NCBI RefSeq assembly: GCF_014196335.1
Contig: NZ_JACIDM010000004.1
Coordinates: 1 to 59,170 of the forward strand
DNA: 59,170 nt
Direction: 5' to 3'
Source of the DNA: Brevundimonas lenta
Lineage (GTDB): Bacteria > Pseudomonadota > Alphaproteobacteria > Caulobacterales > Caulobacteraceae
Shown here: in pieces, positions 43,746-52,277 of the stretch
How positions within the stretch are numbered: the first letter of the stretch is position 1
How the letters are laid out: each line of letters starts with the position of its first letter
The notes under the pieces: model-generated
Told to the model about the DNA's origin: nothing
Databases searched by the model: none
What the model saw: the letters and a program-made list of their open reading frames with translations, nothing else
Made by a program: the position numbers and the translations under genes

Positions 43746-45149
43746 CTACCGGTTCAGGCTCAGGTGATTGATCAGGTCGGTGCGCGTGATCAGGCCGACG
43801 AATTTCTCACCGTCCAGCACGATCGCCACCCGGTCGCGGTCGAACAGCGGGATCAGCGCGTCCAGCGGCTCGGCCACCTGCACCGTGTCCAGATCGCGCG
43901 TCATCGCCGACGACACCGGCTTGGCGAAGCGCTCCTTCCGGGTGATCTCGTCGGTGTTCATGATGTGGACGATGTCGCTCTCGTCCAGAATGCCGACAAG
44001 CCGCCCGTCCTGGATCACCGGCAGCTGCGAGACGTCGGCGCTCTTCATCCGCTTGAAGGCGGTGTCCAGCGTATCGCCCGGCCCGGCCGTGACCACGTCG
44101 CCGTTCTCGTATTTGCGGGTGATCAGGTCCGACAGATCGCCGTGCAGCGGCCGGTCCGTCAGCCCCTGCTCCGCCAGCCAGGCGTCGTTGTAGACCTTGG
44201 ACAGATATTTCGCCCCGGTGTCGCACACGAAGGTCACCACCCGCTTCGGCTCGGTCTGCTCGCGGCACCAGCGCAGGGCGGCGGCGATCAGCGTCCCCGA
44301 CGACGACCCGGCCAGCACGCCTTCCTTCAGCAGCAGCTCACGCACCGTCCCGATCGCCTCGGCGTCGGGGATCGAATAGGCCTTGTCGATCAGGGTGATG
44401 TCGGCCGTGTCCGGCACGAAATTCTGGCCGATGCCCTCGACCGTATAGCTGCCCTCCGGCCCCGGCACGCCCTCGTTGACGATCCCCGCCAGGGTCGAGC
44501 CGACCGGATCGGCCAGGATGATCTGCGCGTCCGAGCCCACGCTCTTCAGATAGCGGGCGATGCCGGTGATCGTCCCGCCCGAGCCGATGCCGGCCACCAG
44601 GGCGTCGACCTTGTGATCCATCTGCTCCCAGATCTCTGGACCGGTGGTCCGGAAGTGGGCGGCGGAGTTGGCGTCATTGGCGAACTGGTTGACGTAGAAT
44701 CCGCCCGGAATCTGCTGCGCCAGTCGCTCGGCCATGTCGGTGTAATATTCCGGATGCCCGTGCGGCACATCCGAACGCGTCAGGCGAACATCGGCGCCCA
44801 TCGCCCTGAGATGCTGGATTTTTTCCTTGGACATCTTGTCCGGGATGACCAGCAACACCTTATATCCCTTGGCCTGGCCCACCAGCGTGAGCGCCAGCCC
44901 CGTATTCCCGGCCGTCGCCTCGACGATGGTGCCGCCGGGCTTCAGAAACCCCTCCTGCTCCGCCGCGTCGATCATCGACAGGGCGATGCGGTCCTTGATC
45001 GACCCGCCCGGGTTCTGCGCCTCCAGCTTCAGGAACAGCCGGCATTTCCCGGTGTCGATCTTCGTCACCTCCACCATCGGCGTCTTGCCGATCAGATCCA
45101 GCAGCGAGCCGGTGGGTCCGGACAGGACCGGGGTGGCGGACAGGGACAT
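43746..45149 (-). CDS. Cystathionine beta-synthase with C-terminal CBS domain pair
   Basis: This 467-aa protein has an N-terminal fold-type II PLP domain (about 1-330) with Lys52 in NPGGSIKDR, the phosphate-binding SGGTITG-type loop (GIGSGGTITGIARYLK) and EATAGNTG. It is followed by two CBS motifs (about 345-465, including DVSQLPVIQDGRLVGILDESD and VLDGEKFVGLITRTD), as in eukaryotic-type enzymes regulated by S-adenosylmethionine. It condenses serine and homocysteine to cystathionine, the first step of reverse transsulfuration; O-acetylserine sulfhydrylase activity is less likely given the CBS pair. It is first gene of a three-gene unit ending in the gamma-lyase. Confidence 0.95.
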   Translation of the reverse strand: MSLSATPVLSGPTGSLLDLIGKTPMVEVTKIDTGKCRLFLKLEAQNPGGSIKDRIALSMIDAAEQEGFLKPGGTIVEATAGNTGLALTLVGQAKGYKVLLVIPDKMSKEKIQHLRAMGADVRLTRSDVPHGHPEYYTDMAERLAQQIPGGFYVNQFANDANSAAHFRTTGPEIWEQMDHKVDALVAGIGSGGTITGIARYLKSVGSDAQIILADPVGSTLAGIVNEGVPGPEGSYTVEGIGQNFVPDTADITLIDKAYSIPDAEAIGTVRELLLKEGVLAGSSSGTLIAAALRWCREQTEPKRVVTFVCDTGAKYLSKVYNDAWLAEQGLTDRPLHGDLSDLITRKYENGDVVTAGPGDTLDTAFKRMKSADVSQLPVIQDGRLVGILDESDIVHIMNTDEITRKERFAKPVSSAMTRDLDTVQVAEPLDALIPLFDRDRVAIVLDGEKFVGLITRTDLINHLSLNR

Positions 45150-45227
45150 TCAGAAACTCCAGGGACGTTCGCGCCGGAAGCTAGGCGCGGCGACCAGCCG
45201 GAACAACCCGGACTGGCGACGCAGAGG

Positions 45228-45248
45228 ATTTATGGCTATATTTATGGC
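45228..45248 (+). promoter_or_regulatory. Direct repeat / operator-like site of the toxin-antitoxin genes
   Basis: ATTTATGGC occurs at 45228-45236 and again at 45240-45248, 12 nt apart. The sequence between them (GGCTATATTTATGGCC) is also an imperfect palindrome. The AT-rich patch lies 19 nt before the antitoxin start, where an autorepressor would bind over the -10 region. Inference from position. Confidence 0.5.
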
Positions 45249-45266
45249 CAGAATGGAGATCGAACC

Positions 45267-45530
45267 ATGGCCAGCTACGGCGTCGCCGAAGCCAAGAACA
45301 ACTTCACGCACCTGCTGGATCGCGTGGAGGAAGGCGAGCGCGTGGTGATCACACGTCACGGCAAGCCGGTGGCCGAACTGCGGGCCGTCGCTCCCGAGCG
45401 GCCCCTGCCGACCGAGGCGGAACGGCGCGCGGCCTTCGACCGTCTTCGCAAGGTGCGCGAATCCCTGCCCCCTGCCACCCAGACCTCGGTGGAGCTGATC
45501 CGCGACATGTACGGCGACAAGGCCTGGTGA
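45267..45530 (+). CDS. Phd/YefM-type antitoxin
   Basis: This 87-aa antitoxin has the classical Phd/YefM N-terminal DNA-binding and dimerisation module (VAEAKNNFTHLLDRVEEGERVVITRHGKPVAEL) and a C-terminal toxin-binding tail (FDRLRKVRESLPPATQTSVELIRDMYG). It is expected to neutralise the PIN toxin encoded directly downstream and to repress its own promoter through the direct repeat at 45228-45248. The stop codon overlaps the toxin start (GTGA, 4 nt), giving coupled production. The ATG at 45267 follows a GGAG site 7 nt upstream. Confidence 0.93.
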   Translation: MASYGVAEAKNNFTHLLDRVEEGERVVITRHGKPVAELRAVAPERPLPTEAERRAAFDRLRKVRESLPPATQTSVELIRDMYGDKAW

Positions 45531-45976
45531 TCGTCTATCTCGACACCAGCATCCTCGTTTCGATTCTTCTGGAAGAGCCGTCGAGCGCTCCGGTCATCGA
45601 GACGCTCGCGCGCCGCTCCGACGCCGCCCTGGTCGTCAGCGACCTTGCGGCCGCCGAGGTTTCCTCCGCCGTCTCCCTCCGGGTGCGACGGGGCGAGGAC
45701 ACCGCGGCTGTCGCCAGCGCGCGGCTGGAGTCCTTCGACCGCTGGCGCGACGATCTCTCGCGATCCGTCGAGGTGCTGCCGGACGACATCCGGTCCGCGG
45801 ACCAGATCGTTCGCATGTTCGATCTCGGCCTGAGAGCGCCTGACGCAACCCACGCCGCCGTCGCACGACGGCTCGGCGCCTCCCTTTTCACACTCGACCG
45901 GCAACTGGCGCGCGCAGCCGTCGCCCTGGACATCACACTGATGCAGCCGGTCTCCGATATTCAGGAAAACCCATGA
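45527..45976 (+). CDS. vapC: VapC-type PIN domain toxin
   Basis: This 149-aa PIN ribonuclease has the acidic metal-binding set Asp6 (VYLDTS), Glu in AAAEVSS, and Asp residues in RAPDATHAAV and LFTLDRQL. VapC toxins cut tRNA or rRNA. The GTG start at 45527 overlaps the antitoxin stop by 4 nt. At its end, the TGA at 45974-45976 overlaps the ATG of RNase R (ATGA), so three genes are linked by overlapping start/stop codons. Pairing with a Phd/YefM-type rather than a VapB-type antitoxin is common in alphaproteobacteria. Confidence 0.92.
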   Translation: MIVYLDTSILVSILLEEPSSAPVIETLARRSDAALVVSDLAAAEVSSAVSLRVRRGEDTAAVASARLESFDRWRDDLSRSVEVLPDDIRSADQIVRMFDLGLRAPDATHAAVARRLGASLFTLDRQLARAAVALDITLMQPVSDIQENP

Positions 45977-48285
45977 CCAAACCCCCTTCCAAAAGGCCGC
46001 CCGCCGGCCTCCCCGACCGCGAAACCCTCCTCGCCTTCCTGCGCGAGGCCGGCGCCGCCGAAAAAACCGACATCGCGCGCCACTTCGGCCTCAAGGGCGG
46101 CGACCGCCGCGCCCTGCGCGAAATGATCCGCGAGCTTGAGGCCGAAGGCGCTCTCGGCAAACGCGGCCGCAAGGGCTTCTCCGAAGCCGGCGCCCTGCCC
46201 CCCGTCGGCGTCGCCGACGTGGTCGAGCGCGACATCGACGGCGAGATGTACGTCCGCCTCGTCGAGGCCTCCGCCGACGCCCCGCGCGCCCTCCTCGTTC
46301 CCGACAACTCCGGCAAGACCGGCCCCGCCCCCGGCATGGGCGACCGCCTGCTGGTCAAATTCGTGCGCGGCGCGGACGGCTGGGAAGCCCGTCTGGTCAA
46401 GAAGCTGGACGGCGAGCGCAACCGCGTCCTCGGCGTCATCCGCAAGTCCAACCGCGAGGTCCGGGTCGAGCCCGTCGACCGCCGCTCGAAGGACGTCCTG
46501 CTGGTCCCCCACGCCCAGGCCGAGGGCCTGAAGGACGGCGACCTCGTCCTCGCCGCTATCGAAAAGGGCGACCAGCGCTATGGGCCCAAGCGCGGCAAGA
46601 TCCTCGAGACTATCGGCCACGAGGGCGACGCCCGCGCCGCCTCCCTGATCGCCATCCACGCCCACGGCGTCCCGACCGGCTTCTCCGAAGCGGTCGAGCA
46701 GGAGGCCGAACACCAGGAGCTCCCGTCGCTCAAGGGCCGCGAAGACCTGCGCGACATCCCGCTGATCACCATCGACCCGCAGGACGCCCGCGACCACGAC
46801 GACGCCGTCTACGCCCAGCGTGACGAGGACCCGAAGAACCCCGGCGGCTGGATCGTCTGGGTCGCCATCGCCGACGTCGCCGCCTACGTCCGCCCGGGCA
46901 CGGCCCTGGACCGCGAGGCCCGCGACAAGGGCAACTCCACCTATTTCCCCGACCGCGTCGAGCCCATGCTGCCCGAGCGCCTGTCGAACGGCCTGTGCAG
47001 CCTCAAGGAAGGCGAGAACCGCGCCACGATGGCCGTGCGCATGGTCTTCGACAAGGATGGCCGGAAGACCGGGCACAAATTCGTGCGCGGCCTCATGCGC
47101 TCGCACGCCAAGCTCTCGTACGAGCAGGCCCAGGCCGCCATCGACGGCAATCCCGACGACACCACCGGCCCGATCATGGAGGCCATCCTCTATCCGCTGT
47201 GGAACGCCTACCACTGCATGCTCAAGGGCCGCCTGAAGCGCAGCCCGCTGCAGATCGAGTCCGCCGAGCGCCGCATCCGCATGACCCCGGACGGCCACAT
47301 CGGCTCCATCGAGAAGCGCGTCTCCCTCGAAGCCCACCGGCTGATCGAGGAGATGATGATCCAGGCCAACGTCTGCGCCGCCGAGACGCTGGAGCAGAAG
47401 AAGACGCCCCTGCTGTACCGCGTCCACGACGCCCCCAGCCAGGAGAAGCTCTTCAACCTCGGCGACTTCCTGCAGACCATCGGCAAGCCGTGGAACAAGG
47501 GCGAACCGGCCACGACCAAACGCTTCAACAAGCTGCTGGACGAGACCCGCGAGGGCGAACACGCCGAGGTCGTCAACGAGGTCATCCTGCGCACCCAGAT
47601 GCAGGCCATCTACTCGGCCGAGAACGTCGGCCACTTCGGCCTCAACCTCGACCGCTACGCCCACTTCACCTCGCCGATCCGCCGCTACTCCGACCTGATC
47701 GTCCACCGCGGCCTGATCCGCGCGCTGGGCCTGGGCAAGGACGGGCTGACGGATCGCGAGATCGCCGAACTGCCGTCCATCGCCGAACACGTCGTCCTGA
47801 CCGAGCGCCGCTCCATGGCCGCCGAGCGTGACGCCATGGACCGCTACATCGCCGCCTTCCTCGAGGACCGCGTCGGCGCCACCTTCACCGGCCGCATCAC
47901 CGGCGTCACCCGTTTCGGCCTGTTCGTCCGCCTCGACGAAACGGGCGCGGACGGCCTGGTGCCCGTGTCCTCGCTGGGCAACGAGTATTTCACCCATGAC
48001 GACCGCTCCCACGCCCTCGTCGGGGAACGCTCCGGCCTGCGCTGGACCCTCGGCCGCACCGTCGAGGTCCGGCTGCGCGAAGCCACCCCTGTCACCGGCG
48101 GCCTGCTGTTCGAAATGCTCTCCGAGCCGGGCCCGCGCGATCCCAACGCCCCCTCCGCCCGCCTCGGCATGCGCGCCCGCGGCGACAAGGCCGGCGGCTA
48201 CCCCAAACGCGGCGGCCCCCGCCCCCGCGACGGCGGCAAACCCTCCGGCGGCCTGAAGGGCGTGCGCAAGGGCAAGCGGCGCTGA
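45973..48285 (+). CDS. rnr: Ribonuclease R
   Basis: This 770-aa processive 3'-to-5' exoribonuclease has an N-terminal winged-helix region (TDIARHFGLKGGDRRALREMI), two cold-shock-like domains, the RNB catalytic domain with metal-binding Asp residues in IDPQDARDHDDAV (about 267-280) and the HFTSPIRRYSDLIVHR signature, a C-terminal S1 domain (ATFTGRITGVTRFGLFVRL), and a basic tail. It degrades structured RNA and takes part in tRNA/rRNA quality control. The ATG at 45973 overlaps the toxin stop by 4 nt. Relatives often have rnr near NUDIX and rpmG genes, and both are just downstream here. Confidence 0.97.
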   Translation: MTKPPSKRPPAGLPDRETLLAFLREAGAAEKTDIARHFGLKGGDRRALREMIRELEAEGALGKRGRKGFSEAGALPPVGVADVVERDIDGEMYVRLVEASADAPRALLVPDNSGKTGPAPGMGDRLLVKFVRGADGWEARLVKKLDGERNRVLGVIRKSNREVRVEPVDRRSKDVLLVPHAQAEGLKDGDLVLAAIEKGDQRYGPKRGKILETIGHEGDARAASLIAIHAHGVPTGFSEAVEQEAEHQELPSLKGREDLRDIPLITIDPQDARDHDDAVYAQRDEDPKNPGGWIVWVAIADVAAYVRPGTALDREARDKGNSTYFPDRVEPMLPERLSNGLCSLKEGENRATMAVRMVFDKDGRKTGHKFVRGLMRSHAKLSYEQAQAAIDGNPDDTTGPIMEAILYPLWNAYHCMLKGRLKRSPLQIESAERRIRMTPDGHIGSIEKRVSLEAHRLIEEMMIQANVCAAETLEQKKTPLLYRVHDAPSQEKLFNLGDFLQTIGKPWNKGEPATTKRFNKLLDETREGEHAEVVNEVILRTQMQAIYSAENVGHFGLNLDRYAHFTSPIRRYSDLIVHRGLIRALGLGKDGLTDREIAELPSIAEHVVLTERRSMAAERDAMDRYIAAFLEDRVGATFTGRITGVTRFGLFVRLDETGADGLVPVSSLGNEYFTHDDRSHALVGERSGLRWTLGRTVEVRLREATPVTGGLLFEMLSEPGPRDPNAPSARLGMRARGDKAGGYPKRGGPRPRDGGKPSGGLKGVRKGKRR

Positions 48286-48525
48286 CTGTTCACCTCTCCA
48301 TCGCCCTTCAAGGCGATGGGGAGGACAGACCGCGCAGCGGTCAGGACGGGGCGACGCCGGCGGCGACCGTCGTGCTCCGATCACCCCCGCCCGCGTCGCC
48401 TCACCTGATCGTCGCTCGCGCGCGATCTGTCCTCTCCATTCGCTCGGGGCGAATGGAGAGGTGAGCGTCACCGTATGCGCGCGACCGGTTTTCGGTTAAC
48501 CTTCCTCCATCGGGAGGGCGGCCTT
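48286..48525. repeat. Composite intergenic palindromic repeat between rnr and DUF4424
   Basis: There are three hairpins. The first (48294-48323) has arms CCTCTCCATCGCC and GGCGATGGGGAGG. A middle one is GACCGCGCAGCGGTC (about 48328-48342). The last (48431-48461) has arms CCTCTCCATTCGC and GCGAATGGAGAGG. The outer hairpins carry mutually inverted CACCTCTCCAT / ATGGAGAGGTG boxes, as in a BIME-like element. No coding region is seen; it may terminate rnr and protect mRNA ends. Confidence 0.7.
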
Positions 48526-49539
48526 ATGAACCGCGCGACGTTCCTGGCGGCAACGACCGCCCTGTGTCTCTTCGTCCTGGCGCCCGGGGCTCCCGCGGCG
48601 GCCAATGACAGCGTCGCCGTCATGGGCACGGGCGGCCTGATCCTGCAACGCACCGACGGCATCGTCATGCGGTCCGAAGATCTGTACGTCTCCGCCGAGG
48701 AGATCCGGGTCCGCTACCGCTTCTTCAACCGCACCGACCGCGACATCACCACCATGGTCGCCTTCCCCATGCCCGACGTCGTCGGCCGGCCCGAAGGCGA
48801 CCTCGGCATCTCGCAGGCCGACCCCTTACGGCCCACGCCCTTCACCACCGCCGTCGACGGCCGCGTCATCACCACCAACGCCGAGCAGAAGGCGGTCCTG
48901 AACGGCGTCGACTACACCGAGATGCTGCGCGGCCTCGGCGTCCCCATCGCCCCCCATCTCCAGGAAGCGACCGAGGCCCTGGCCGCCCTGCCCCATCCGC
49001 AGCTGGAAATGCTGATCGAGATGGGCCTGATCGAGGACCGGTCGTTTAGCCACGACGGCGTCGTCACCGTGGACTTCGCCCCGCTCTGGACCCTCAAGAC
49101 CACCCACTACTGGACCCAGGTCTTCCCGGCGGCGCGCGAGATGCGCATCGACCACCGCTACACCCCCGCCGTCGGCGGCTCGGCCGGCAGCAGCATCGCC
49201 CAGGCCGACATGCCCTACAGCGGCGTCACCTCCGACTACGCGGCCCGCTTCTGCCCCGACCAGGCCTTCGTCCGCGGCGCCACGCGTCTGCGCCGCCGGG
49301 GGCAGGTCCTGACCGAGACCTGGGTCGACTACGTCCTGACCACCGGCGCCAACTGGGCCGAGCCGATCGGCGAGTTCCGGCTGGTCATCGACAAGGGCTC
49401 GTCGCGCAATCTCCTCACCTTCTGCGGCGAGGGCGTGCGCCGCCTCGACGCCCGGCGCTTCGAAATCCGGCGGGAGAATTTCACCCCAACGGAAGACCTG
49501 TCGGTGCTAATCCTGACCGGTGTCCGCCCCTCCACCTGA
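48526..49539 (+). CDS. DUF4424 domain-containing secreted protein
   Basis: This 337-aa protein has a signal peptide (MNRATFLAATTALCLFVLAPGAPAAA). The mature domain starts NDSVAVMGTGGLILQRTDGIVMRSEDLYVSAEEIRVRYRFFNRT and contains FPMPDVVG, HYWTQVFPA and DYVLTTGANWAEPIGEFRLVID, matching DUF4424, a periplasmic family of unknown role. The ATG at 48526 (after GGGAGG at 11 nt) is chosen over a longer frame starting at 48475, which would place 17 residues before the signal peptide. The end overlaps the NUDIX gene start (GTG 49520) by 20 nt. Function unknown. Confidence 0.87.
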   Translation: MNRATFLAATTALCLFVLAPGAPAAANDSVAVMGTGGLILQRTDGIVMRSEDLYVSAEEIRVRYRFFNRTDRDITTMVAFPMPDVVGRPEGDLGISQADPLRPTPFTTAVDGRVITTNAEQKAVLNGVDYTEMLRGLGVPIAPHLQEATEALAALPHPQLEMLIEMGLIEDRSFSHDGVVTVDFAPLWTLKTTHYWTQVFPAAREMRIDHRYTPAVGGSAGSSIAQADMPYSGVTSDYAARFCPDQAFVRGATRLRRRGQVLTETWVDYVLTTGANWAEPIGEFRLVIDKGSSRNLLTFCGEGVRRLDARRFEIRRENFTPTEDLSVLILTGVRPST

Positions 49540-50272
49540 TCCCTTCGACGCCCGCCAGGACCTGGCCGACGCCCCGCGCGTCGGCGGCCGCCAGCGGCCG
49601 AAGGACGCCGCCACCCTGATCCTGACCCGCGCCGGCCCGTCCGGTCCGGAAGTGCTCATGGGCCGTCGCGCCCCCGGCCACGTCTTCATGGCCTCCAAAT
49701 GGGTCTTCCCCGGCGGCCGCGTCGACCGGGCGGACTTCGCCGCCGCCTCGATCAACGAACTCCGCGGCCCCGAAGCCCTGCGCCTGCATCGCGAGGTTCC
49801 GGCCCGCCGCGCCCGCGCCCTGGCCCTGGCCGCCGTGCGCGAGACCTTCGAGGAGACAGGCCTGCTGCTCGCCGAGCCGGCTCCCACCGCCTCCGTCGCC
49901 GGCCCGTGGCGAGAGTTCCGGGCCGAGGGCGCCCTGCCCGACCTCGCCGCCCTGTCCTACGTCGCCCGCGCCATCACCCCGCCCGGCCGCACCCGCCGCT
50001 TCGACGCCCGCTTCTTCATGGCCGACGCCTCCGCCCTGCTGCACCCGGAGCCCACCGCCGGCTCCGGCGAACTGGACGAGATCGCCTGGCTGCCGCTCGC
50101 CGACGCCCGCAACCTCGACCTCCCCGCCATCACCCGTTTCGTGCTGGGCGAGATCAACGAGCGCCTGAGCCTTGTCATCCCGGAAGGCGCGGAGCGGCTA
50201 TCCGGGACGAACCGCCCCCTGCCCTTCGTCCGCATGGTCCGCGGCAAGCATGTGGTCGAGCATCAGGACTGA
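49520..50272 (+). CDS. NUDIX hydrolase with insertion in the NUDIX box (NUDT19-like)
   Basis: This 250-aa protein has an N-terminal NUDIX-type strand (DAATLILTRAGPSGPEVLMGRRAPGHVFMASKWVFPGGRVD), but the NUDIX helix motif REtfEETGLL (Arg107, Glu108, Glu111, Glu112) comes about 40 residues after the GG instead of the usual few. Such an insertion is known from NUDT19-like/CoA-pyrophosphatase relatives. It would hydrolyse nucleoside-diphosphate-linked molecules, possibly CoA derivatives. The GTG at 49520 overlaps the DUF4424 gene by 20 nt, and the DUF5990 gene starts 3 nt after its stop. Substrate unknown. Confidence 0.88.
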   Translation: MSAPPPDPFDARQDLADAPRVGGRQRPKDAATLILTRAGPSGPEVLMGRRAPGHVFMASKWVFPGGRVDRADFAAASINELRGPEALRLHREVPARRARALALAAVRETFEETGLLLAEPAPTASVAGPWREFRAEGALPDLAALSYVARAITPPGRTRRFDARFFMADASALLHPEPTAGSGELDEIAWLPLADARNLDLPAITRFVLGEINERLSLVIPEGAERLSGTNRPLPFVRMVRGKHVVEHQD

Positions 50273-50275
50273 GCC

Positions 50276-50686
50276 ATGGCCGACACGCCCATCACCCTGC
50301 GCCTGACCATCGCCGACCCCGTCCCGGGCGTCCGCTACAGCCTGCAGCAGGACGACATGCCGTTCGAACCGGTCACCGCCTCTGACGCGCCCCTGTCCTT
50401 CGACGTTCCGGTCCGCCTGTCCGACGACAACCGCTTCCTCGGCCCCTTCGTCCGTCGCGAGGGCCCGGCGCGCCGCTTCGTCTACATCCGCATCGGCCAG
50501 TCGGCGGGCCAGCACGACAGCCTGTGGACCCGCCGCGCCAAGATCGACATCCACGACATCCCGCCCGCCCTGCTGGACCAGGCCCGCGCCGGGCGCATCC
50601 TCGAGATCATCCTCCCCGGCAAGGGCAAGGACGGCTCCCCCGCCTGCGCCACGGTGCGCTCCGCCACCGGCTGGAAGGCGCTCTGA
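50276..50686 (+). CDS. DUF5990 family protein
   Basis: This 136-aa cytoplasmic protein matches the pattern of DUF5990: an N-terminal strand ITLRLTIADPVPGVRYSLQQ, FDVPVRLSDDNRFLGPFVRREGPARRFVYIRIGQSAGQHDSLWTRRAKIDI, and the end DGSPACATVRSATGWK. The ATG at 50276 is 3 nt after the NUDIX stop. No catalytic motif is recognised. Function unknown; probably cotranscribed with the NUDIX hydrolase. Confidence 0.82.
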   Translation: MADTPITLRLTIADPVPGVRYSLQQDDMPFEPVTASDAPLSFDVPVRLSDDNRFLGPFVRREGPARRFVYIRIGQSAGQHDSLWTRRAKIDIHDIPPALLDQARAGRILEIILPGKGKDGSPACATVRSATGWKAL

Positions 50687-50768
50687 CCGTCCCTGATCCC
50701 TTGGGCGAACACGGTTGAGTTTCCCGCCGCGACGGGCTGAACTGCGTTCTTCGGATGGGGGAACTGCA

Positions 50769-51572
50769 ATGCGCACGCTCGGGCCCGGACTCACGGCGTT
50801 GATCGCCGCCTGCCTCATCGCTTCGGCGTCCCGCGCCCAGGCGACGCCGGACGCCATCGAGGCCGTCTACCACCCCGACGTCATGTTCTGGTCGATCGAG
50901 GACGGCGGCGTCGGCCGCTTCAGGCTCAGCGCGCGCGAAGACTACACCTTCCCCGTCAGCCACGATGACTACGTCGCCATCCGCGACCTGATGGAGCCCC
51001 TGCGTGACACCGGCGTTCCCTGCGCGACGTCGAAGGCGCCGCCGACGGGCTACATCGTCTGGCGCGCCGAGGGCGCCGAACGGCGGCAGGGCATGCAGAC
51101 CGCCTGCTATTCCGACCCGGCGCACCAGAACTACATTCGCCACACGAACGCGGCCTACTACGCCATGCGCGACATGGCCGAGGCCCGCCAGGTGGCCCCG
51201 CCGGGCCTGCCCGAGCCGACGCAGATGACGCTGGTCTGGCGCTCATGGGGGAACCGGCTGGTGGAGTGGACGATCCCCCGGGGCGGAGAGGCCGCCTACG
51301 TCAATCGCGACGCGCCGCCTGTGACCTTCAGCGTTTCGGCGGCCGAGTTCGATCGTTTTCGCGACCTCTTCCGTCCCTGGGAAGGCGTCCGCTTCGAATG
51401 CGAGCGCGTCATCACCGACGGCGCCTACGGCAGCGTCGTCTGGTCCCAGCCCGGGCATGAGGATCAGTCGCTGAATTTCGACGCCGGATGCGTCACCGGT
51501 GATGCGGCCGACGTCTTCGAACGGCTCGAACGGGCCGAAAAGATGCTGGAAGCCCTGCGCGACGGGTCCTGA
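50769..51572 (+). CDS. Secreted protein of unknown function with duplicated internal region
   Basis: This 267-aa protein has a signal peptide (MRTLGPGLTALIAACLIASASRAQA). The mature part has two similar halves, each with a phrase like VGRFRLSAREDYTFPVSHDDYVAIRDLMEPLRDTGVPCATS / VTFSVSAAEFDRFRDLFRPWEGVRFECER followed by YIVWRAEGAE / GSVVWSQPGHE and a late Cys (TACYSD / AGCVTG). An internal duplication with one disulfide per half is likely. The ATG at 50769 is chosen over an upstream frame lacking a signal peptide. No known domain recognised. Function unknown. Confidence 0.75.
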   Translation: MRTLGPGLTALIAACLIASASRAQATPDAIEAVYHPDVMFWSIEDGGVGRFRLSAREDYTFPVSHDDYVAIRDLMEPLRDTGVPCATSKAPPTGYIVWRAEGAERRQGMQTACYSDPAHQNYIRHTNAAYYAMRDMAEARQVAPPGLPEPTQMTLVWRSWGNRLVEWTIPRGGEAAYVNRDAPPVTFSVSAAEFDRFRDLFRPWEGVRFECERVITDGAYGSVVWSQPGHEDQSLNFDAGCVTGDAADVFERLERAEKMLEALRDGS

Positions 51573-51576
51573 CCGC

Positions 51577-52149
51577 TTACGGCGTCACCGGCCGTGTCAG
51601 GTCGAACTCCACCCGGAAATGCCGTCCGGGACGGCGCAGTTCGTAGGCGAACATCTCACCGGGCCGAATCTCCATCGCCCAGACGTTGGTGTTGGACACC
51701 GTCCGCCCCTCGCGGGTGAACAGGTCCTTCGAGAACTGATCCACCGGAAACTCCTGCCGCTCGGGCGTGCCCGGGCTGACCGTTTCGCCGCCGTACTGGC
51801 TCAGCACGTCCTCGGTGCCGTCCTCATGGCGATGGTCGTGCTTCAGCTGCAGGCTGCGGGGCCCATGGGTCACCACCCAGGTCCGCGACCGGTCCTCGCC
51901 GACGGAGAAGGGGATTCGCACCTCGTCGGCCGTGCAGTGGCTGACGGTCATGAGCAAGCGTTTGCCGCGGAAGTCGGCGTCGGCGGCGTCATTGGTGACC
52001 ACCCGCCCCTCGTAGGTCTTGCGGCACATGGAGTTCAGGCCGCCCATGAACAGCTCCTGCGGGTCCGTCGGCTCGTGCGGCTCCTCGAAGGTCGCGGCGC
52101 AACCGGCCAGAAACAGGGCCGCTGCGGCGGCGAACAGGGACGTTTTCAT
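51577..52149 (-). CDS. Lipoprotein of unknown function
   Basis: This 190-aa protein has a lipoprotein signal (MKTSLFAAAAALFLAGC) with lipobox LAGC. The mature region is hydrophilic and beta-rich; Cys residues occur in MCRKTYEGRVV and VSHCTADEV. No known family recognised. It converges on the secreted-protein gene with a 4-nt gap and is divergent from rpmG. Function unknown; probably an envelope protein. Confidence 0.8.
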   Translation of the reverse strand: MKTSLFAAAAALFLAGCAATFEEPHEPTDPQELFMGGLNSMCRKTYEGRVVTNDAADADFRGKRLLMTVSHCTADEVRIPFSVGEDRSRTWVVTHGPRSLQLKHDHRHEDGTEDVLSQYGGETVSPGTPERQEFPVDQFSKDLFTREGRTVSNTNVWAMEIRPGEMFAYELRRPGRHFRVEFDLTRPVTP

Positions 52150-52200
52150 AGCTTCACCCTGCCTTTCGCAACGGACCTGCTCAATGCGTCGTCACGCCCG

Positions 52201-52228
52201 TTGACTTCCCGACGCGCCTGAGTATGTT
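52201..52228 (+). promoter_or_regulatory. Sigma-70-type promoter of rpmG
   Basis: TTGACT (52201-52206) and TATGTT (52223-52228) are separated by 16 nt and lie about 50 nt before the rpmG ATG. The match to the housekeeping consensus is better than elsewhere in this GC-rich window and fits a strongly expressed ribosomal gene. Confidence 0.65.
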
Positions 52229-52277
52229 CCGCGCCTCTCATTTAGCGGCTTTCGCCGTCCGCATAGGTAATTGTCCG

